From Alphaproteobacteria bacterium (GTDB lineage: Bacteria; Pseudomonadota; Alphaproteobacteria; Micavibrionales; CSBR16-224): DNA of 7,865 nt. The notes beneath the pieces are model-generated. The model ran no database searches and was not told where the DNA came from. It worked only from the letters and a program-made list of their open reading frames with translations. Positions 1 to 5,758 of this stretch are shown here, piece after piece; within the stretch, counting starts at the first letter, position 1, and each line of letters opens with the position of its first letter. Both the position numbers and the translations under genes were made by a program. The DNA is taken from contig SKHU01000110.1 of NCBI GenBank assembly GCA_007116755.1, positions 1 through 7,865 on the forward strand, given 5' to 3'.

Positions 1-31
1 AAACCAGACCGGTATAAACAAGCGCCGTCAT
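1..31 (-). CDS. Start of a further flagellar-operon gene (partial, 10 codons)
   Basis: An ATG at 31-29 on the minus strand overlaps the fliM stop codon as ATGA, the same arrangement that joins fliL to fliM. The frame stays open to the window edge and reads MTALVYTGLV, a hydrophobic start that would suit a membrane anchor. In many Alphaproteobacteria the gene after fliM encodes a small single-pass membrane protein of the DUF6468 family; that identity is inferred from gene order, because ten residues are too few to assign a family. The gene is cut by the window edge, not broken. The repeated overlap suggests translational coupling and a continuing operon. Confidence 0.45.
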   Translation of the reverse strand, partial: MTALVYTGLV

Positions 32-1113
32 GAATTCTTTGCCCCCGGCTCGATATAGGTTTCGATATTTACCGCAACGCGTCCCTGCCGCTGGCCTGTT
101 TTGGCGGTAAACATCGGATGCTGCCCGACGCGCAGTTCGATTTCATCCTCGACACGGGTATTCAGCATGACGGTTACGCCCGGCTCCCAGTTTAAAATAT
201 CGTTCAGCGATACGGTCGTTTCCCCTAAAACCGCCTGTAATTCGATATCGGTCTGGTAGAGTTCGTTGGTCAGGTGGCTTTCCCAGATCGAATCCTGTCC
301 GAATTTTTCCCCCATGAACATTTGCAAAAGCAATTCACGGATCGGCTCCAGTGTTGCATAGGGCAGCATGATTTCCACACGACCGCTGCGGTCGCCCATA
401 TCAATCCGCATCCGCGTCAGAACACCGGCATTATTGCCTTGGGTGATTGTTGCAAAACGCGGATTGGTTTCGATACGCTCCAGACGAAAATTCACGGGCG
501 AGAGCGGATCGAAGGCCGAGGTCATATCCCCTAAAATGACATTGACCATGCGTTCGATCAGCGTTGTTTCAATTGTCGTGTAAGGCCGTCCTTCAACACG
601 GATGGCCGATGTGCCGCGGCGGCCGCCCAGCAATACGTCAACAATCGAATAGATCAGGGCGCTGTCCACAACCAGCAGACCGTAATCGTCCCATTCCTCG
701 GCCTTGAAGATGCACAGCATTGCCGGCAGGGGGACGGAGTTGAGATAATCGCCGAAACGCACGCTGGAAATGTGGTCCAGACTGATTTCGACATTGTCGG
801 ATGTCAGATTGCGCAGGCTTGTGGACATCAACCGCACCAGACGGTCAAAAACAATGTCCAGCATCGGCAGGCGTTCGTAATTGACCAGCGCGGAGTTGAT
901 CAATTCCATGATACCGGATGTGTCGCCGCTGGCTGAATCTTCATCAAAGCCGAGAAGATCATCGATCTCCTCCTGATCGAGGATACGCCCGTCCTCGTCC
1001 TCAAGCTCTTCGGAAAGCGGTTTTTCCGCAGATTCGGCAGACGGCGTCTCCGCTGCCGGAGATGCTGCAGCGCTTTGCTGGTTTTCTACGCCGTCGTTAT
1101 CTTCATCGCTCAT
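28..1113 (-). CDS. fliM: Flagellar motor switch protein FliM
   Basis: This is the middle ring protein of the flagellar C-ring switch. It binds phospho-CheY and links FliG to FliN to set rotation direction. The 361-residue product has an acidic, Ala/Ser/Glu-rich N-terminus (1-44), then the CheY-binding motif LDQEEIDDLL (45-54), a CheC-like middle domain (about 68-260) with a Gly-rich turn GGRRG at 163-167 where the FliG-contacting GGXG motif lies in other FliMs, and a C-terminal SpoA/FliN-like domain (about 278-355). E. coli FliM has its CheY motif almost at the N-terminus, so the 44-residue leader is the main difference; similar leaders occur in alphaproteobacterial FliMs. The start is supported by AGGAGAT at 1126-1132 (12-base spacing) and by the 4-base ATGA overlap with fliL, which suggests translational coupling. 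The stop overlaps the next ATG in the same way. Identity is very secure. Confidence 0.96.
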   Translation of the reverse strand: MSDEDNDGVENQQSAAASPAAETPSAESAEKPLSEELEDEDGRILDQEEIDDLLGFDEDSASGDTSGIMELINSALVNYERLPMLDIVFDRLVRLMSTSLRNLTSDNVEISLDHISSVRFGDYLNSVPLPAMLCIFKAEEWDDYGLLVVDSALIYSIVDVLLGGRRGTSAIRVEGRPYTTIETTLIERMVNVILGDMTSAFDPLSPVNFRLERIETNPRFATITQGNNAGVLTRMRIDMGDRSGRVEIMLPYATLEPIRELLLQMFMGEKFGQDSIWESHLTNELYQTDIELQAVLGETTVSLNDILNWEPGVTVMLNTRVEDEIELRVGQHPMFTAKTGQRQGRVAVNIETYIEPGAKNS

Positions 1114-1712
1114 TGCTGTATCAATATCTCCTGAAACAGAATATCGCGCACCTCAACGCCCGGAACGGCGCTGGATACGCGCGATTTAAGCTCGATCCGC
1201 ATGCGGTAAAGCCCGGCCGATCCCTGCATGTCCTCCAGACGCAATTCACGCAGATAGGTCTGGAAATGATCTACAATGCGGGGCAGCGCTTCTTCAAGTT
1301 TTGCTTTTTCGGCATTGCTGCCGACTTCGATCTGGACGGAGAGTTTCAGAAAACTCGGCCGTCCGCCCTCGCCGCTGAAATTGACAATAATATTCGGCAC
1401 GGAAAAAAACAGACCCGGCGGCAGTGCCGTCACACCGTCTTCATCGGCAACAAGACATTCCGGCGGAATATTCCCCAGATCTTCGCCGGCCTCGCCGCTT
1501 TCGATCGCCCGCAGAATTGCCGCGCAATCCGGCCCCTTGCGCAGGATTTTATCCAGCGTTCCGGTGAAATGCAAACCTGCCGCGATGCCGCCGAGAACCA
1601 GAAGGGGCATCAATACAAACAGCAACAGCTTCTTCCCTGCGCCGCTTGTTTCAACAGGCTCCGCCGCGTCGGCGACGGCTTCCAGATCCTGCTCAAGATC
1701 GTCTTCGGCCAT
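1110..1712 (-). CDS. fliL: Flagellar basal body-associated protein FliL
   Basis: FliL is a single-pass inner membrane protein that surrounds the stator units near the MS-ring and supports motor torque. The 200-residue product has a short acidic cytoplasmic tail (1-26), one membrane helix at about 28-48 following GKK (positive-inside), and a periplasmic FliL domain with the PNIIVNF strand at 106-112 and the conserved C-terminal end VRDILFQEILIQ. Between the helix and this core lies a roughly 40-residue stretch with two cysteines, C63 and C86, which could form a periplasmic disulfide; I infer this and have not seen it described. The ATG at 1712 is preceded by GGGAGAG at 1725-1731, a usable but slightly distant ribosome site. 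It is the first gene of the fliL-fliM operon and overlaps fliM by four bases. Confidence 0.93.
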   Translation of the reverse strand: MAEDDLEQDLEAVADAAEPVETSGAGKKLLLFVLMPLLVLGGIAAGLHFTGTLDKILRKGPDCAAILRAIESGEAGEDLGNIPPECLVADEDGVTALPPGLFFSVPNIIVNFSGEGGRPSFLKLSVQIEVGSNAEKAKLEEALPRIVDHFQTYLRELRLEDMQGSAGLYRMRIELKSRVSSAVPGVEVRDILFQEILIQQ

Positions 1713-1738
1713 GATGCTGTGTTTCTCTCCCGAAAATT

Positions 1739-1768
1739 GTTATATGCGTTTTGATCCGGAACGGACAA
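1739..1768 (-). promoter_or_regulatory. Candidate promoter of the fliL-fliM operon
   Basis: On the minus strand TTGTCC (1763-1768) lies 18 bases upstream of TATAAC (1739-1744). Transcription would start near 1732, just before the GGGAGAG ribosome site, giving a leader of about 20 bases. The -10 is a 5/6 match and the -35 carries the TTG core. I saw no sigma54-type GG/GC element in this 162-base gap, although flagellar genes of some relatives use one. The assignment rests on sequence match only. Confidence 0.4.
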
Positions 1769-1874
1769 AAGACCGCGCACCCGCGACGCAACCCGATTTC
1801 ATATTTTAACAGAGTTTTACTAAGAATGGCTATGCTTTATACGCAATTTTATTAATCGGCAGCACATAGGGAAA

Positions 1875-2081
1875 TCAATCAATATGCCCCTTTTTACGCA
1901 AAACGTATTCCAGTTTTTTGACGGCATTGCGTTCCAATACCGTCTGCTCCGCCGTCAGCGGTCCCTGTATCACGACCTCGGTCAGGGTTGCCGCATCGAT
2001 CGCGGATACCCTCATGACATTGCCCAGCGGAATAAATTCAATAATGATCTCCCGCCCCGTCAGCGGCGAATTCTGTGCCAT
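1875..2081 (-). CDS. DUF6898-like small protein of unknown function
   Basis: This is a 68-residue protein with the pattern REIIIEF...GNVMRVSAIDAATLTEVVIQGP...ERNAVKKLEYVL followed by a basic tail. It resembles the alphaproteobacterial DUF6898 family as I remember it: a short beta-rich half (10-40) with the core VSAIDxxTxTEV, then a helix (about 43-63) ending in KLEYVLRKK. It has no signal peptide or membrane helix, so it is presumably cytosolic. Its biochemical role is not known to me. The start at 2081 is chosen because homology begins there and purine-rich GAGGGGG lies at about 2097-2103. The same frame stays open upstream to 2468, but that extension runs antisense through gcdH and is rejected. 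It is transcribed alone, divergently from gcdH, from a good promoter at 2137-2165. Confidence 0.8.
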   Translation of the reverse strand: MAQNSPLTGREIIIEFIPLGNVMRVSAIDAATLTEVVIQGPLTAEQTVLERNAVKKLEYVLRKKGHID

Positions 2082-2090
2082 ATTCCGCTC

Positions 2091-2119
2091 TTTTCCCCCT
2101 CTCTTTTCTCGTGTATGAT
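2091..2119 (+). promoter_or_regulatory. Weak candidate promoter of gcdH
   Basis: TATGAT at 2114-2119 is a 5/6 match to the -10 consensus. The hexamer 17 bases upstream, TTTTCC at 2091-2096, is a poor -35, which would fit a promoter that needs an activator. Transcription would start near 2126, almost the same position as the predicted start of the opposing minus-strand promoter. The ribosome site AAGGAC lies at 2152-2157, 7 bases before the ATG. Confidence 0.3.
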
Positions 2120-2136
2120 AGCCCTTGTTCCACAGA

Positions 2137-2165
2137 ATTATAACGCAAGACAAGGACAAGAACAA
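2137..2165 (-). promoter_or_regulatory. Strong candidate promoter of the DUF6898-like gene
   Basis: On the minus strand TTGTTC (2160-2165) and a perfect TATAAT (2137-2142) are separated by exactly 17 bases. Transcription would start near 2130, leaving a leader of about 49 bases that contains the ribosome site. The -35 hexamer includes the first base of the gcdH start codon, so this promoter sits on top of the gcdH leader. It is the best sigma70-type match in the window. Confidence 0.55.
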
Positions 2166-3385
2166 TGACCGTACAGACTGCACAGCCTGCCGGACAGAAC
2201 GGAAAAAACGCCCCGATCCGCGCCGCTTTTCAATGGGAGGACCCCCTGTTTCTGGACGGTCAGCTGACGGAGGAGGAGCGCATGATCCGCGATGCGGCGC
2301 GTGCCTATTGTCAGGACAAGCTGATGCCGCGTGTGCTGGAGGCCAACCGCCATGAAAAATTCGACCGTGAAATTTTAAGCGAGATGGGCGATATGGGATT
2401 TCTTGGCTGCACGCTGGAGGGATACGGCTGCGCGGGAATCGGTTATGTCGCCTACGGGCTGATTGCACGGGAGGTCGAGCGCGTCGATTCCGGATACCGC
2501 TCCGCTTTTTCGGTGCAATCCTCTCTGGTCATGTATCCGATTTATGCTTTCGGCACGGAAGACCAGAAACAGAAATTCCTGCCGAAACTGGCCACAGGCG
2601 AATGGGTCGGCTGTTTCGGGCTGACCGAACCCGATGCGGGGTCCGATCCGGCGGCAATGAAAACCCGCGCCAAAAAAGCCGATGGCGGCTATATTTTAAA
2701 CGGCAGCAAAATGTGGATTACCAACTCCCCCATCGCCGATGTATTCGTCGTCTGGGCAAAAGATGATGCGGGGGATATCCGCGGCTTTATCCTTGAAAAA
2801 GGCATGAAAGGCCTGACGGCACCGAAGATCGAAGGCAAATTTTCGCTGCGTGCCTCGGAAACAGGCGAGATTTCGATGGCCGATGTTTTCGTGCCGGAGG
2901 AAAACGCCTTTCCTGATATTCGCGGCCTGAAAGGCCCGTTTATGTGTCTGAACAATGCGCGTTACGGCATTTCATGGGGCGCGATGGGCGCGGCGGAGTT
3001 CTGCTGGCATGCCGCGCGGCAATATGCGCTTGACCGCATGATTTTTGGAAAACCGCTGGCGGCGACGCAGCTCGTGCAGAAAAAACTCGCCGATATGCAG
3101 ACGGAAATCGCGCTGGGGCTGCAGGGGGCCTTGCAGCTTGGGCGGCTGAAAGACAAAAACAACTGTCCGCCGGAAGCCATTTCGCTGATGAAGCGCAACA
3201 ATTGCGGCAAGGCGCTGGATATCGCCCGGATTGCCCGCGATATTCACGGTGGCAACGGCATTGCCGATGAATATCACGTTATCCGCCATGTCATGAATCT
3301 GGAATCGGTGAATACGTATGAAGGCACGCACGACATCCATGCGCTGATCCTTGGACGGGCACAAACGGGACTTGCCGCATTTTGA
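2165..3385 (+). CDS. gcdH: Glutaryl-CoA dehydrogenase
   Basis: This FAD enzyme of the acyl-CoA dehydrogenase family oxidises and decarboxylates glutaryl-CoA to crotonyl-CoA, late in lysine, hydroxylysine and tryptophan breakdown, passing electrons to electron-transfer flavoprotein. The 406-residue product shows the GCDH signature throughout: FxWEDPLxLDxQLTEEER (23-39); SGYRS (109-113), whose R112 corresponds to human Arg94 that binds the glutaryl carboxylate; the flavin-site motif CFGLTEPDAGSD (150-161); MWITNS (183-188); RDIHGGNGI (358-366); and NTYEGTHDIHAL (383-394), in which E386 is the catalytic base. Length is normal for bacterial forms. The start is supported by AAGGAC at 2152-2157 and by the correct distance to the conserved N-terminal block. 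No glutaryl-CoA transferase or transcriptional regulator lies beside it, so it appears to be a single-gene unit divergent from the DUF6898-like gene. Identity and substrate are well supported. Confidence 0.95.
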   Translation: MTVQTAQPAGQNGKNAPIRAAFQWEDPLFLDGQLTEEERMIRDAARAYCQDKLMPRVLEANRHEKFDREILSEMGDMGFLGCTLEGYGCAGIGYVAYGLIAREVERVDSGYRSAFSVQSSLVMYPIYAFGTEDQKQKFLPKLATGEWVGCFGLTEPDAGSDPAAMKTRAKKADGGYILNGSKMWITNSPIADVFVVWAKDDAGDIRGFILEKGMKGLTAPKIEGKFSLRASETGEISMADVFVPEENAFPDIRGLKGPFMCLNNARYGISWGAMGAAEFCWHAARQYALDRMIFGKPLAATQLVQKKLADMQTEIALGLQGALQLGRLKDKNNCPPEAISLMKRNNCGKALDIARIARDIHGGNGIADEYHVIRHVMNLESVNTYEGTHDIHALILGRAQTGLAAF

Positions 3386-3439
3386 CCCTAAAAGCGCAGT
3401 CCTGTTGCATTTCCGAAAACGCAGCGTTATGCTTTAGGG
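3386..3439 (+). repeat. Imperfect inverted repeat between gcdH and ssb
   Basis: CCCTAAAAGC (3386-3395, directly after the gcdH stop) is complementary to GCTTTAGGG (3431-3439) apart from one bulged A. The 35-base loop and the lack of a following T-run make it a poor intrinsic terminator. The right arm overlaps the predicted ssb -10 element, so it may instead be an operator half-site pair or simply chance. Confidence 0.3.
3405..3433 (+). promoter_or_regulatory. Candidate promoter of ssb
   Basis: TTGCAT (3405-3410) is followed after exactly 17 bases by TATGCT (3428-3433), predicting transcription from about 3440 and a leader of about 42 bases containing AAGGAG. The same -35 hexamer, TTGCAT, occurs at the predicted lipA promoter. 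I found no alphaproteobacterial-type LexA site (paired GTTC or GAAC with 7-base spacing) upstream of ssb. Confidence 0.45.
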
Positions 3440-3481
3440 GCAGAATCAACTGAAAAATTTTAAACGAGAAGGAGTATTGCG

Positions 3482-3976
3482 ATGGCGGGCAGCGTCAATA
3501 AGGTTATTTTGGTCGGAAATCTGGGGCGCGATCCGGAAGTGCGCACCATGCAGAATGGCGGACGTGTCGCCAACCTGTCGGTGGCGACCTCCGAAAGCTG
3601 GAACGACAAAGCGACCGGCGAACGCCGCGAGAAAACCGAGTGGCACCGCGTTGTTATTTTCAGCGACGGGCTGGTCGGCGTTGTCGAGCGCTATCTGAAA
3701 AAAGGCTCCAAAGTCTATATCGAAGGCCGCGTTGAAACCCGTAAATACGAAAAAGACGGGCGCGACGTATACACAACGGAAATCGTCCTGCAGGGTTTTG
3801 ATTCCAAGCTTGTCATGCTTGACGGCCGCAATGAAGGCGGCGCATCTTACGGCAATGATGACGGCGGCTATTCAGACCGGCCGCAGCAGGCATCTGCCGC
3901 CGGTGCGGGAGGGGTAGCCGCATCTGGCGCGGCAGCGCCGCAGCTTGGCGATATCGACGACGATATTCCGTTTTAA
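3482..3976 (+). CDS. ssb: Single-stranded DNA-binding protein
   Basis: SSB coats single-stranded DNA as a tetramer during replication, recombination and repair, and recruits partner proteins through its acidic tail. The 164-residue product has an N-terminal OB fold (about 4-112) beginning SVNKVILVGNLGRDPEVR. The aromatic DNA-contact positions W40, W54 and F60 match E. coli SSB, and Y89 stands near the place of E. coli Trp88. A Gly/Ala/Gln-rich flexible linker (about 115-157) follows, and the protein ends in the partner-binding tip DIDDDIPF, which is intact. The start has a very good ribosome site, AAGGAG at 3469-3474, 7 bases before the ATG. Unlike many Proteobacteria, ssb is not next to uvrA or gyrA here; the downstream neighbour is a hydrolase 49 bases away with no terminator between them, so the two are likely co-transcribed. 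Confidence 0.97.
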   Translation: MAGSVNKVILVGNLGRDPEVRTMQNGGRVANLSVATSESWNDKATGERREKTEWHRVVIFSDGLVGVVERYLKKGSKVYIEGRVETRKYEKDGRDVYTTEIVLQGFDSKLVMLDGRNEGGASYGNDDGGYSDRPQQASAAGAGGVAASGAAAPQLGDIDDDIPF

Positions 3977-4025
3977 ACATATCCTTCATGTTCGACTGAT
4001 TTAACAAAAAGGGGACGTTTTTGTC

Positions 4026-4814
4026 ATGGCCTTACAGAAATTCTCGCCCGAAACGGGCACTGAAATCGCCTATCACAAAACCGCAGCCAAAAACAGCGAT
4101 CTGCCCGGCGTGATATTCTGCGGCGGATTTATGTCGGATATGACGGGCGGCAAGGCTACATTTTTGGAAGAATTCTGCACCGAACGCGGACAGGGTTATC
4201 TGCGTTTTGACTATACCGGCCACGGTGCGTCCAGCGGCAAGTTTATCGACGGCACAATCGGGCAGTGGGCGGATGACGCGTTGCATGTGCTGGATAATCT
4301 AACCGAGGGTCCGCAAATACTTGTCGGCTCGTCCATGGGCGGCTGGATTGCGATGCTGCTGACCCTGAAACGTCCCGAACGTGTTGCGGGGCTGGTCGGA
4401 ATTGCCGCCTCCCCCGATTTTACCGAGGAAATCTATTACGGCCGCCTTTCCGATGATGAAAAACGGCAACTCTCCGAAGAAGGGGTCGTCTATCTGCCCT
4501 CAAATTATACAGACCCCTATCCGGTGACCGAAAACCTGATCAAGGAAGGACGCAAACATTTGCTGCTGGGCGGCGAACTGATCGATATCCGCTGCCCGAT
4601 CCGGCTTTTGCACGGCAAAAAGGACGATATCGTGCCCTGGGCAAAATCGGTGCGCATCAGCAAGCTGGTCGCCGCGAAAGATGTCGATATCCGCTATGTC
4701 GAAGACGGTGATCACAGCCTGTCTTGCGAGGAAGGGCTGCGCCTGCTGGGCGAGGCGGTTGCGGAAATCAGCGACATTGCCGCCACCCGCGTCGTCAGCC
4801 TGACCGGCGCCTAA
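4026..4814 (+). CDS. ABHD10-like alpha/beta hydrolase (serine esterase/thioesterase)
   Basis: This 262-residue cytosolic alpha/beta hydrolase closely resembles the mitochondrial protein ABHD10, described as an S-depalmitoylase and acyl-glucuronide esterase. Shared blocks as I recall them include the oxyanion-loop region FCGGFMSDMTGGKA (31-44), LRFDYTGHGASSG (59-71), the nucleophile elbow ILVGSSMGGW (98-107, nucleophile S103), and CPIRLLHGKKDDIVPW (190-205, acid most likely D200), followed by the histidine in GDHS (H230). All three triad residues are present, so it should be active; the substrate cannot be told from sequence. There is no signal peptide or membrane helix. AGGGGA at 4010-4015 precedes the ATG by 10 bases. 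It probably shares the ssb transcript, with no obvious functional link, and its stop lies 9 bases from that of the convergent mmsB. Confidence 0.85.
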   Translation: MALQKFSPETGTEIAYHKTAAKNSDLPGVIFCGGFMSDMTGGKATFLEEFCTERGQGYLRFDYTGHGASSGKFIDGTIGQWADDALHVLDNLTEGPQILVGSSMGGWIAMLLTLKRPERVAGLVGIAASPDFTEEIYYGRLSDDEKRQLSEEGVVYLPSNYTDPYPVTENLIKEGRKHLLLGGELIDIRCPIRLLHGKKDDIVPWAKSVRISKLVAAKDVDIRYVEDGDHSLSCEEGLRLLGEAVAEISDIAATRVVSLTGA

Positions 4815-4823
4815 TTTTACACA

Positions 4824-5732
4824 TCAGCCGAGTCTTGCAAGCTTTTGACTTTCAATCAGTTTTAAAATACTGGAAAAATCGAGCGTGCCGTTTCCCGCCG
4901 CGCTGTGGCGGCGGTAAAGATCAAGCGCATACGCGCCCAGCGGTGTCGCCGCCTCCGTGGTCTCTGCCGTTTCCATTGCAATGCCCAGATCCTTGACCAT
5001 CAGATCGGTGCCGAAACCGCCCGTATAACCGCGCGCGGCAGGAACATTTTCCATCACGCCGGAAACAGGGTTATAGACCTCCAGCACCCAGTTGCGGCCG
5101 GAGCTTTGCAGCATAATCTCCGACAAGACTTTCGGGTCAAGCCCGCTGGCCGCGCCGAGATTGAGCGCCTCGCTTGTGCCGATCATCATCACGGCCAGCA
5201 GCATATTGTTGCAGATTTTTGCCGCCTGCCCCGCGCCGCTTTCCCCTGCACGGAAAATCTTTTTCCCCATTTTCTCCAGCACGGGACGCGCAGCATCAAT
5301 ATCCTCCGCGGCACCGCCGGAGATAAAGGTCAGCGTCGCTGCCGCCGCTCCCGCCGTGCCGCCTGACACCGGCGCATCGATCATGCGGAAACCTCTTTCC
5401 TGCGCCGCCACAGCAACTTCGCGCGCGGTCTGCGCATTGATCGTGCTGCAATCAATCAGCAACGCCCCCGTTTTTGCATGCACCAGAACGCCGCTCTCTC
5501 CAAGATAAACGCGGCGCACCGCTTCATCGCCCGGCAGCATGGTGATTACAATTTCCGCCCCTTTGACCGCCGCCCCGATATTTTCCGCGGCTTTTGCGCC
5601 TGCTGCGGAAAGTTTTGCAACGGCCTCCGCCACGCGATCATAAACCGTCAGATCAAGCCCCGCCCTGACAAGATTTTCCGCCATCGGTGCGCCCATATTG
5701 CCCAGACCGACAAATGCAATTTTTTTATCCAT
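4824..5732 (-). CDS. mmsB: 3-hydroxyisobutyrate dehydrogenase
   Basis: This enzyme oxidises 3-hydroxyisobutyrate to methylmalonate semialdehyde with NAD+ in valine catabolism. The 302-residue product opens with the Rossmann dinucleotide motif GLGNMGAPM (9-17), then shows TMLPG (64-68), the substrate-binding motif DAPVSGG (119-125), the catalytic lysine K172 with the conserved asparagine pair in GQAAKICNNML (168-178), the HIBADH-type SGRNW followed by YNPVSGV (211-226), and FGTDLMVKDL (240-249). The SxxxW and YNP features favour HIBADH over tartronate semialdehyde reductase, a related family. AGAAGGGA at 5743-5750 supports the ATG start. It follows the isobutyryl-CoA dehydrogenase gene by 26 bases on the same strand, so the two form an operon. 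mmsA and the hydratase/hydrolase genes often found nearby are absent, since the next gene converges on it. Confidence 0.93.
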   Translation of the reverse strand: MDKKIAFVGLGNMGAPMAENLVRAGLDLTVYDRVAEAVAKLSAAGAKAAENIGAAVKGAEIVITMLPGDEAVRRVYLGESGVLVHAKTGALLIDCSTINAQTAREVAVAAQERGFRMIDAPVSGGTAGAAAATLTFISGGAAEDIDAARPVLEKMGKKIFRAGESGAGQAAKICNNMLLAVMMIGTSEALNLGAASGLDPKVLSEIMLQSSGRNWVLEVYNPVSGVMENVPAARGYTGGFGTDLMVKDLGIAMETAETTEAATPLGAYALDLYRRHSAAGNGTLDFSSILKLIESQKLARLG

Positions 5733-5758
5733 TCTTGAAAAATCCCTTCTTAAAAAAT

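Noticed and set aside
918..1754. A 278-codon plus-strand open frame
   Set aside because: It is antisense to fliM and fliL, has a basic low-information composition and matches no family I recognise.
1830..1869. Imperfect inverted repeat (AGCACATAG / CTATGCT) downstream of the DUF6898-like gene
   Set aside because: It has seven pairs with a bulge, a loop of about 24 bases and no T-tract; it is likely chance in an AT-rich gap.
2150..2165. Repeated ACAAG units before gcdH as a direct-repeat operator
   Set aside because: The units are very short and purine-rich, and they coincide with the ribosome binding region, which explains the composition.
2082..2468. N-terminal extension of the DUF6898-like frame to 197 residues
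   Set aside because: The extension is antisense to gcdH, looks like shadow sequence rich in Arg and Pro, and would run through the predicted promoter. The conserved core starts close to the Met at 2081.
3976..3992. Short palindrome AACAT-N7-ATGTT after ssb as a terminator
   Set aside because: The stem has five AT-rich pairs and no T-run follows, so it is too weak to be called a terminator.
4796..4823. Possible bidirectional terminator between the convergent hydrolase and mmsB genes
   Set aside because: GTCA-N3-TGAC near the hydrolase end has four-base arms with no adjacent T-run, and the gap itself is only 9 bases.
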